DNA from: JAIQFL01 sp035295745
Lineage (GTDB): Bacteria; Acidobacteriota; Terriglobia; Bryobacterales; Bryobacteraceae
Length of the DNA: 64,000 nt
NCBI GenBank assembly: GCA_035295745.1
Contig: DATGIL010000076.1
Coordinates: 62,001-126,000, forward strand
Direction: 5' to 3'
The translations under genes and the position numbers were made by a program. Within the stretch, counting starts at the first letter, position 1. The number at the start of each line of letters is the position of its first letter. Shown here piece by piece: positions 18,165-24,346 of this stretch. Under the pieces are notes generated by a model. That model saw only the letters and a list, made by a program, of their open reading frames with translations, had not been told where the DNA came from and ran no database searches.

Positions 18165-19309
18165 GTCCGGGGGCACAGACTCCTCGAGAACTGGCGGAAG
18201 CGCTGCGCTCGGCAGCCGAGGCCGGGCACACCATCGCGCTCGGGGGAAACAACTCGAAGCGCCGGATGGCGGGCCCGGTTCCGCGAGCCGACGAGGCGAT
18301 TGCTACTACTGAATTACGGCGGGTTCTGCAATACGAGCCGCATGACCTGACGATAAGCGTGGAGGCGGGACTTCCGTGGAGCGAGTTGTCGCGCCTGCTG
18401 GCAGAGAATCGGCAGATGGTGCCGCTGGATCCGCCATTCGCCGCCTGTGCGACCGTGGGCGGTGTGGTCGCTGCCAATTGCAGCGGGCCGCGCCGTCGAC
18501 TGTATGGCTCAGCACGCGACTTGGTGATCGGGATGCAATTCGCGACGCTGGAAGGCAAGCTGGTGGATTGCGGCGGGATGGTGGTGAAGAACGTCGCCGG
18601 ACTGGACATGGCGAAGTTGATGATCGGCTCGTTCGGGACTTTGGCAGCGATCGCGGTGGTCAATTTCAAACTTGTGCCTATGCCGGAGCAGGAGCGCACT
18701 TTTCTGCTGCCTTTCGAAACGGCAGCGAAGGCGATGGCGGCGCGCGACCGCGTCCTTACCGGGGTGCTGCAACCGTCTGCCATCGACCTTTTGAATCCGG
18801 TGGGCGGCGGGACGGTAGGCTATCCCGGCTGGCTTCTGGTGATCCGCGCGGGTGGCAACGCCGCGGTGATCCAACGCTACGAACGTGAACTGGGCCAGCT
18901 TGGCGAAATCCTGGTCTTCGATGAGGAGCGGCAGAGCGGGCTGTGGCGGCAGATCGAAGAGTTCAGTCCACAGTTCCTGGAAAGCCATGCGGATGGCGCG
19001 GTGGTGCGTGCGTCGTGTACCCTGAAGGAGTTGGCAGGGGTGATGGAATCATTCCGGGGACCTTCGGTAGCGCGGGCCGGCTCCGGGGTCTGCTACGGGT
19101 ACTTCGACGAATCCCGGGCGGCCTCCTCGTGGTTGACTGAAACGGCGGCGCGAGGCATGAAGGCTGTCATGGAATACTCGCGCGAGGATCGGGACGGCAA
19201 CGGATTGTGGCTTGCCCCCGGGGGCGACTTCGCCATCATGCATCGGATCAAGCAATTATTTGACCCGGGCAATCTGCTGAATCGTGGCCGGCTTTATGGT
19301 CGAATCTGA
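18155..19309 (+). CDS. glcE: glycolate oxidase FAD-binding subunit GlcE
   Basis: A 384-aa FAD-binding PCMH-type protein. The PP-loop region is visible as VEAGLPWSELSRLLAENRQM and ATVGGVVAANCSGPRRRLYGSARDLVIG (read as two stretches, about residues 60-125), followed by VKNVAGLDMAKLMIGSFGTL and a C-terminal DPGNLLNRGR typical of GlcD/GlcE. The start at 18155 overlaps the holin-like gene; a longer frame back to 17786 is antisense noise. With GlcF and GlcD it would oxidise glycolate to glyoxylate. No glcD is nearby, so the catalytic partner must be elsewhere or absent. Confidence 0.85.
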   Translation: MGIGPGAQTPRELAEALRSAAEAGHTIALGGNNSKRRMAGPVPRADEAIATTELRRVLQYEPHDLTISVEAGLPWSELSRLLAENRQMVPLDPPFAACATVGGVVAANCSGPRRRLYGSARDLVIGMQFATLEGKLVDCGGMVVKNVAGLDMAKLMIGSFGTLAAIAVVNFKLVPMPEQERTFLLPFETAAKAMAARDRVLTGVLQPSAIDLLNPVGGGTVGYPGWLLVIRAGGNAAVIQRYERELGQLGEILVFDEERQSGLWRQIEEFSPQFLESHADGAVVRASCTLKELAGVMESFRGPSVARAGSGVCYGYFDESRAASSWLTETAARGMKAVMEYSREDRDGNGLWLAPGGDFAIMHRIKQLFDPGNLLNRGRLYGRI

Positions 19310-20582
19310 AAAATCCGCGCAGGGGCCTCGCCAATTCGATCTCGACCGTTGTGTACATTGCGGGCTTTGTCTGAACGCGTGTCCGACGTACCGCGAGTTG
19401 GGATTGGAGATGGATTCGCCGCGCGGCCGCGTGTACCAGATGGTGCAAGTGGCCAACGGCGCTCCCATTACGCCTTCCTATATCGAGCATATCGACTTGT
19501 GCCTGGCGTGCCGTGGTTGCGAGACGGCGTGCCCGTCGGGGGTGCGCTATGGACGCATGGTGGAAGATGCGCGGGCGCAGATTGAAGGTCATGTGCGTCG
19601 CGGTTGGCTGGAGCGACAGACCCGGCGCTTCGTATTCGGCCACCTCTTGACCTCGCGGCCTTTGCTGACGGTGATGGGCACGACGCTGTACCTCTACGAG
19701 GCCAGCGGGATGAAGGCATTGGTGCGCGCAATGGGTTTCCTGAAACTGCTGGGGCGCCTGGGAGACCTGGAGCAACTGGCACCCTCGGCCGAACCGCCAT
19801 TTTTCTTCAGCCAGTTGGGGCGGACGTTTGCACCGCAGGGTCCTCGCAAATACCGGGTCGCATTGCTGGCGGGATGCATTGCAAATATCGCCTTCGCGCG
19901 GTTGAACGAGGCCACGGTGCGGGTGCTGCAGCGGAACGGCTGCGAAGTGGTAGTCCCCAAGGAACAGGGATGCTGCGGCGCTCTGCACCTGCACTCCGGC
20001 CTTCCTGAAGAGACGCGTAAATTGGCGCGCCGCAATATCGATGCGGTGCTGGATGGCGGCTACGATGCGATCATCACGAATGCGGGAGGGTGCGGCTCGA
20101 CGCTGAAGGAGTACGGAGACCTGCTGGAAGACGATCCGCAATATGCCGCCAAAGCGCGAGAGTTCTCGAGCCGCATGCGCGATATCAGCGAATTTCTGGG
20201 CGGAATCGAGCTCAATACTCGATTAGGGGCTGTCAACGCGACGGTCACCTATCAGGACTCCTGCCATCTGGCGCATGGACAACGCATCCGCACGGCGCCG
20301 CGCAAACTGTTGGCGGCGATTCCGGGATTGACTTTCCGCGAGATGGCGGGTGCGGACATCTGCTGCGGGAGCGCGGGGATCTATAACGTGGTGCAGAGCG
20401 AGATGTCGTCGCAAATTCTGCGGCACAAGATGGAAACGGTGAATGCGACGGGGGCGACGCTGATCGTTACCGCGAATCCTGGCTGCATGCTGCAAATGCA
20501 GGCGGGCGTGCGCCGCCACGGATCGGGCCAGCGCGTGATGCATGTGGTAGAGGTGCTCGATCTGGCGTATAAGAACGCGTGA
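19284..20582 (+). CDS. glcF: glycolate oxidase iron-sulfur subunit GlcF
   Basis: A 432-aa protein with two 4Fe-4S ferredoxin motifs (CVHCGLCLNACP at about 23-34 and CLACRGCETACP near 73-84) and two CCG-type cysteine blocks (GCCGALHLHSG and ICCGSAGIYN) found in GlcF and heterodisulfide reductase subunits. The GTG at 19284 overlaps glcE by 26 bp; an ATG at 19296 is an alternative start. It transfers electrons from the flavin subunits to the quinone pool. It is the last gene of the holin-like/glcE/glcF operon. Confidence 0.88.
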   Translation: MAGFMVESEKSAQGPRQFDLDRCVHCGLCLNACPTYRELGLEMDSPRGRVYQMVQVANGAPITPSYIEHIDLCLACRGCETACPSGVRYGRMVEDARAQIEGHVRRGWLERQTRRFVFGHLLTSRPLLTVMGTTLYLYEASGMKALVRAMGFLKLLGRLGDLEQLAPSAEPPFFFSQLGRTFAPQGPRKYRVALLAGCIANIAFARLNEATVRVLQRNGCEVVVPKEQGCCGALHLHSGLPEETRKLARRNIDAVLDGGYDAIITNAGGCGSTLKEYGDLLEDDPQYAAKAREFSSRMRDISEFLGGIELNTRLGAVNATVTYQDSCHLAHGQRIRTAPRKLLAAIPGLTFREMAGADICCGSAGIYNVVQSEMSSQILRHKMETVNATGATLIVTANPGCMLQMQAGVRRHGSGQRVMHVVEVLDLAYKNA

Positions 20583-20604
20583 GGGACAAGGCATCGCCGG
20601 ACCA

Positions 20605-20638
20605 AGGTCACGCCAATCTTGCCTTTCCGGAGTGACCT
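20605..20638. terminator. inverted repeat between convergent glcF and TIGR03435 genes
   Basis: Arms AGGTCAC (20605-20611) and GTGACCT (20632-20638) enclose a 20-nt loop in the 101-bp convergent gap. There is no T-run, so intrinsic termination is uncertain. Confidence 0.35.
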
Positions 20639-20683
20639 GTTCGCCGCCCCTGGAGCCTACAAGTAAGGTGGTTGCAGGGTGTC

Positions 20684-21511
20684 CTAATTCGCCGTGGGCG
20701 CTTTGGAGACCTGATCAACCACCACGGTTTCGACGGTCAGCTTGCGCGGTTCCAGTTTCAGACCGAGTCTTTCGACCGCTTCGAAAACAGTTCCACCTGG
20801 AACGTCGGCATTCTTCCAGGTCTCGATGGTCACCGAATATTTTCCGGTCAAACCCGTCTCGTCGACTACGGGCGCTTCGGCGAATCGCACCAGCCGGGCA
20901 GCCAATTCTTCGGTGGTGATCGAGCGCACCGACATGCGGGTGAGCCCCACCCTTGGTATGTCGTTTTCGCGATTTTCCTGCATGCGCTTTTGCGTATCCG
21001 CGATACGCTTCTGCGGATCGAGTGGCGGCTCAGCGGGTTTCAGCTTGGGCCCATTTTTGCCCACTGCCAGCGCAAAGCCCTGCCTGGTCTGCGTACCGCG
21101 ATGCACTTTGAGACCGAAGCGTTCCTCGAGAAGCGACTGCAGCATGGCATTCAACTCTTCCTTCCGAGTGCCATCGGCCACTTTGGCTTCGATATCGAAG
21201 CCCTGGCCGGAAAGCCAGGCCGGGCCGGACACCTGGGTGGCACGTACGCTGTAGGCAGCGGCAATCAAGTCGAGTAGTGCCCAGTCCTCCAGGCGAACGC
21301 GCCCCGGGTCGTCCATCGGAATCATTCCGGGCGGCCGCAAGTCCCGCAGTATCTCCCGAGGCGTCAGAAGGCGACCGTCGCCGCCCGTTGCTCCATTTGC
21401 CGCCGGCTTCACGGATGCCACTTCGAATTGGGGTCTGTCGGGCGGGGTCTGCGCACGCAAGTTTATGCAAATTGAGGCAATCGCTGTGCATACGAGAAAT
21501 CGCATCGTCAA
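20684..21511 (-). CDS. TIGR03435 family secreted protein
   Basis: A 275-aa protein with a short signal peptide (MRFLVCTAIASICINLRAQ; the ATG two codons upstream is equally possible). The family pattern is clear: FEVASVKP near the mature N-terminus, a segment on residency in the lower-ranking loops (LLDLIAAAYSVRATQVSGP), WLSGQGFDIEAKV, LLEERFGLKVHRGTQ, and a C-terminal TGLTGKYSVTIE repeat-like part. The family is almost confined to Acidobacteriota, occurs in large paralog sets and has no known function. Repeat copy B lies upstream. Confidence 0.88.
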   Translation of the reverse strand: MTMRFLVCTAIASICINLRAQTPPDRPQFEVASVKPAANGATGGDGRLLTPREILRDLRPPGMIPMDDPGRVRLEDWALLDLIAAAYSVRATQVSGPAWLSGQGFDIEAKVADGTRKEELNAMLQSLLEERFGLKVHRGTQTRQGFALAVGKNGPKLKPAEPPLDPQKRIADTQKRMQENRENDIPRVGLTRMSVRSITTEELAARLVRFAEAPVVDETGLTGKYSVTIETWKNADVPGGTVFEAVERLGLKLEPRKLTVETVVVDQVSKAPTAN

Positions 21512-21613
21512 CCTTCTTCTGCTGTTCTGCGGGGCAGCGACATAGTCATAGAAATCGATTCGCTACATATTGTAGCGGATAGTTCCGCCCACTCGTCAAG
21601 CCGGCGCATAGGA

Positions 21614-21658
21614 CGTCCCGATGAGTCGGGACGCCGCAGACAGGAGTGTCCGCGCCAC
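21614..21658 (+). repeat. double-hairpin dispersed repeat, copy B
   Basis: Hairpin 1 has perfect 8-bp arms CGTCCCGA / TCGGGACG with loop TGAG (21614-21633). Hairpin 2 has arms GCAGACA / TGTCCGC with one A-C mismatch and loop GGAG (21636-21653). It ends GCGCCAC like the other copies but lacks the CGAAAAG lead. It lies between the ABC exporter stop and the start side of the TIGR03435 gene. Confidence 0.8.
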
Positions 21659-21686
21659 GTAGCGTCAGCGGCTCGAGAGTCCGTGT

Positions 21687-23543
21687 CTAAGCGGCAGGTA
21701 TGCCGGCGTTGCTCTGGTCCTTGTACTGCAGTTGGAACAGCTTCCAGTAGATTCCGCGCGCAGCCAGGAGCTCCTGATGGGTGCCCGCCTCGCGCAGTCT
21801 TCCTTTGTGCATGACGAGAATCCGGTCAGCGCGCTGAATTGTGGAGAGACGGTGGGCGATGACGATCGAAGTGCGGCCTTCGACCATCCGGCTCAGTGCC
21901 TGGCGGACGCGGAATTCGGTATCGGTATCCACGCTCGAAGTGGCCTCGTCGAGGATGAGGTATCGCGGGTTGTGCGCCAGGGCGCGGGCGAAGCTGATCA
22001 ACTGCTTCTGGCCCGTAGACAGGCCGCTGCCACGCTCGCGGATGGGGTGGTTGTATCCGTCCGGCAAGCCGCGAATAAAGTCGGCGACATTGACCTGCTC
22101 GGCGGCGGACTCCACGTCCTCGCGTTGGATTCTTTCTGTTCCCAGACGGATGTTTTCTTCCAAAGTGCCAGTGAAGAGGAAGGGATCCTGCAGGACCACG
22201 CCGAACTGGCGGCGCAATTCCAACGGGTCGAATTTGCGGAGATCCTCACCCCCTATGCGAATGGAGCCCTTCTGCACGTCGTAGAAGCGCAGCAGGAGGC
22301 TGATCAAGGTAGTCTTGCCGGCGCCCGTGTGCCCGACGACGGCGACGGTCTCGCCAGGTGCGATGGTGAAGCTGACGTCGCGGAGCACCCAGTCGTCATC
22401 GTGATAGGCGAACCAGACGTGATCGAATTCGATGCCGGCGATGAAATCGGGCATAGGGCGTGGCGCGCTGGGCGGCAGGACTGTGGCGCCGGTGTCGAGG
22501 AGCTTGAAAATCCGCTCAGCGGACGCCATCGCGGATTGCAGGATGTTGTACTTTTCGCTCAAGTCCTGGATGGGGCGAAAGAAACGGAGTCCGTATTGTA
22601 GAAAGGCGGCGAGGATTCCCAGCGTCAGCATGCCTCGTTGAATGCGAAAGCCGCCATAGGTCAGGATGCCGGAGAGCGCCAGAACAGAAATAAACTCCAC
22701 CGCCGGGTAGAACCACGCGTAGGAATTGATGGCGTCTTTGTACGCATCCATGTGCTGGCGATTGATGCCGTCGAACTCCTCGGAGCAGCGCCGTTCGCGA
22801 TTGAAGAGCTGCAGCACTACGATCCCGGTGATGTGCTCCTGGAGATAGGAGTTAATGCGGGCGATGGCGACACGGATCCGGCGGTAGCTCTGAGTGACCG
22901 AGCGCCGGAAGATCACCGTCACCAGGACTACGAATGGCATGGCCGCCAGGATCACCCCGGAGAGCAGCGGGCTCATGCGAAACATGATCAGTACCACGAG
23001 GGACAGAACGAGAACGTCGCCAAGGATGGTGATGAGTCCGGACGCAAACAGGTCGTTGAGGACGTCCACATCGGTGGTAACTCGGGTTACCAGGCGACCC
23101 ACGGGATTGCGGTCGTAGAAGGCAAGGTCGAGCGTTTGGAGATGGCGCATGAGCTGCTTGCGCAGGTCGAACATGGCGAGTTGGCCGGTGTACTGCATCA
23201 CGTAAGTCTGGACAAACTCCGCCACCAGGGAGCCGACGAGCACTCCAAAATAGAGGATTCCGATTTGCGTCAGGCCCGTCCACGGGTCGGAGGTGAGCCG
23301 GGCATCAAGCCATGCCGGCGCGGAGTAGGAAGCCTTCTGCAGGTACTTGTCGATGGCGATACGGGTGAGCAGGGGTCCCATCACCTGCAGTCCGGATTGC
23401 AGGAGCAGGAAGACGAGGGAAACCCCGGCGCGCGCCCAGTATGGGCGCATGTAGCCCATGAGGCGGCGCATCAGGCGTCCGTCGTATGCTTTTCCGAGGA
23501 CCTCTTCTTCCACTGATTCCAGTGTAACCCGGGGCGAAGGCAC
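21687..23543 (-). CDS. ABC exporter, fused permease and ATPase (MsbA-like)
   Basis: About 618 aa. An N-terminal six-helix ABC transmembrane domain (from VSLVFLLLQSGLQVMGPLLTR on) precedes a nucleotide-binding domain with Walker A GHTGAGKTT, a Q-loop (GVVLQDPFLF), signature motif (GSGLSTGQKQ, a variant of LSGGQ), Walker B (RYLILDEATSSVD) and H-loop (IVIAHRLSTI). It probably works as a homo- or heterodimeric lipid or drug flippase; no second half is adjacent. The frame is open further upstream to 23738, but that part is antisense of the tRNA genes, so the start must lie below 23576. GTG at 23543 (right after GGAGG) and GTG at 23513 are the candidates. Confidence 0.85.
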   Translation of the reverse strand: MPSPRVTLESVEEEVLGKAYDGRLMRRLMGYMRPYWARAGVSLVFLLLQSGLQVMGPLLTRIAIDKYLQKASYSAPAWLDARLTSDPWTGLTQIGILYFGVLVGSLVAEFVQTYVMQYTGQLAMFDLRKQLMRHLQTLDLAFYDRNPVGRLVTRVTTDVDVLNDLFASGLITILGDVLVLSLVVLIMFRMSPLLSGVILAAMPFVVLVTVIFRRSVTQSYRRIRVAIARINSYLQEHITGIVVLQLFNRERRCSEEFDGINRQHMDAYKDAINSYAWFYPAVEFISVLALSGILTYGGFRIQRGMLTLGILAAFLQYGLRFFRPIQDLSEKYNILQSAMASAERIFKLLDTGATVLPPSAPRPMPDFIAGIEFDHVWFAYHDDDWVLRDVSFTIAPGETVAVVGHTGAGKTTLISLLLRFYDVQKGSIRIGGEDLRKFDPLELRRQFGVVLQDPFLFTGTLEENIRLGTERIQREDVESAAEQVNVADFIRGLPDGYNHPIRERGSGLSTGQKQLISFARALAHNPRYLILDEATSSVDTDTEFRVRQALSRMVEGRTSIVIAHRLSTIQRADRILVMHKGRLREAGTHQELLAARGIYWKLFQLQYKDQSNAGIPAA

Positions 23544-23575
23544 ACCTCCGCGGGCGCGGGTCGAGTCAGTGGGGT

Positions 23576-23668
23576 TGGCGGAGGGAGAGGGAATCCAACC
23601 CCCGGTAGCTCTTACGAGCTTACGCCAGTGTTCGGGACTGGTGACTTTAGCAACTCGTCCATCCCTCC
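23576..23668 (-). tRNA. tRNA-Ser(CGA), atypical
   Basis: A 93-nt class II cloverleaf with encoded CCA: perfect acceptor GGAGGGA/TCCCTCC, discriminator G, D-stem GAC/GTC, anticodon stem CCAGT/ACTGG with loop CCCGAAC, a long variable arm, and T-stem GGGGG/CCCTC. Three near-invariant positions are changed: C instead of U at 33, G instead of C at 56 (T-loop TTGGATT), and one G of the D-loop GG is lost (GAGTTGCTAAA). It could be a functional divergent isoacceptor or a decaying copy. It is the last gene of the array. Confidence 0.7.
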
Positions 23669-23680
23669 GAGTGAGTAAGT

Positions 23681-23756
23681 TGGAGCGTCCGCCGCGGAGT
23701 CGAACCGCGCACACCGGGATTGCGGCCCGGCCGCTCACCGCTTGCTGTTGCGGCGC
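23681..23756 (-). tRNA. tRNA-Cys(GCA), atypical
   Basis: 76 nt with encoded CCA. The cysteine features are U73, a 4-nt variable loop (TGTG) and anticodon GCA in loop CCGCAAT on a perfect stem CCGGG/CCCGG; the D-region (AACAGCAAGCGG) resembles E. coli tRNA-Cys. The T-arm is canonical (CGCGG TTCGACT CCGCG). Oddities: C33 instead of U33, and an acceptor that pairs GCG-CCGC with GCGG-A-CGC, leaving a bulged A on the 3' side. Confidence 0.65.
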
Positions 23757-23766
23757 TTGAGAGATC

Positions 23767-23843
23767 TGGTAGGCTCGGTCAGATTCGAACTGACACTACA
23801 CGCGTTCTGAGCGCGTTGCCTCTGCCGGTTGGGCTACGAGCCT
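23767..23843 (-). tRNA. class I tRNA with Leu anticodon CAG
   Basis: A 77-nt well-formed cloverleaf with encoded CCA: acceptor AGGCTCG/CGAGCCT, discriminator A, D-stem GCC/GGC with GG in the loop, anticodon stem ACGCG/CGCGT with loop CTCAGAA (U33, anticodon CAG), a 5-nt variable loop GTAGT, and T-arm GTCAG TTCGAAT CTGAC. The anticodon reads the leucine codon CUG, yet bacterial tRNA-Leu is class II with a long variable arm; this one is class I. The charged amino acid is therefore uncertain. Confidence 0.8.
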
Positions 23844-23856
23844 AAGCTAAACTAAG

Positions 23857-23949
23857 AGGCTGCGGAAAAAGGGTTCGTGATTCGCTCCCTTTACGGTAGC
23901 GGCACGCCAGGTTGTTACAAATACAAGGTAAGAACCCGAGTCGCAGCCT
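23857..23949 (-). ncRNA. 93-nt structured element inside the tRNA array
   Basis: It is bounded by a perfect 8-bp inverted repeat AGGCTGCG (23857-23864) / CGCAGCCT (23942-23949), the same size as a tRNA and spaced like one between the Leu and Ser genes. No T-arm or CCA can be found on either strand. Inside, GGGTTC (23871-23876) can pair with GAACCC (23932-23937), or AAAGGG (23868-23873) with CCCTTT (23887-23892); the two are mutually exclusive. It may be a decayed tRNA or a separate small RNA. The strand is assumed from the array. Confidence 0.4.
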
Positions 23950-23975
23950 GCTGAAAGCACGGATTATCAAAGATC

Positions 23976-24061
23976 TGGCGGAAGGCAGGCGATTCGAACG
24001 CCTATGTCCCGAGGGACGCTGGCTTAGCAGGCCAGTGGGAGACCAGTTACCCGAGCCTTCC
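23976..24061 (-). tRNA. tRNA-Ser(GCT)
   Basis: An 86-nt class II tRNA with encoded CCA: acceptor GGAAGGC/GCCTTCC, discriminator G, D-stem GGG/CCC with loop TAACTGGTCT, anticodon stem CTGGC/GCCAG with loop CTGCTAA (anticodon GCU), variable arm stem GTCCC/GGGAC, and T-arm AGGCG TTCGAAT CGCCT. All invariant positions checked are present. It is the first gene of the minus-strand array, 26 bp from the structured element. Confidence 0.88.
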
Positions 24062-24183
24062 AGGTTACCGATTGCAAATGTGTGGGAAGCGATTACAGAC
24101 TAAGCGAGAGACAGCACGAGCGTCCGGCTGAGCGCCGGAAGAGTAGCAGGCCGTGACTGAGGAATTGCCGCATATCGACTATA

Positions 24184-24213
24184 ACTTTACAGTAAGTGAC
24201 TAGTTAGAGTCAA
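24184..24213 (-). promoter_or_regulatory. possible promoter of the tRNA array
   Basis: On the minus strand TTGACT (24208-24213), an 18-bp spacer and TAAAGT (24184-24189) resemble a sigma70 promoter. Initiation near 24175 would give a leader of about 115 nt that contains a CCGGC/GCCGG hairpin (24132-24146) before tRNA-Ser(GCT). No protein gene lies in 24062-24346. Confidence 0.4.
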
Positions 24214-24272
24214 GAGTAATTTAGTGTGGGTGGCAACGCAAAGGATCTGAACGGGCTGGATTGGCGAACGGG

Positions 24273-24324
24273 CGAAAAGCGTCGAGATGAGTCTCGACGC
24301 GGCAAACATGAGTGTTTGCGCCAC
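24273..24324 (+). repeat. double-hairpin dispersed repeat, copy C
   Basis: Lead CGAAAA, then hairpin 1 with perfect 9-bp arms GCGTCGAGA / TCTCGACGC and loop TGAG (24279-24300), then hairpin 2 with arms GGCAAACA / TGTTTGC and loop TGAG (24301-24319), ending GCGCCAC. It ends 22 bp before the amidase ATG, so it probably lies in that gene's leader. Confidence 0.85.
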
Positions 24325-24346
24325 GGTCGTGTATCATGTGAGGTTT

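Noticed and set aside
23544..23738. N-terminal extension of the ABC exporter
   Set aside because: The sequence is the antisense or sense region of tRNA-Cys and tRNA-Ser genes; ABC transporters of this kind start close to the transmembrane domain.
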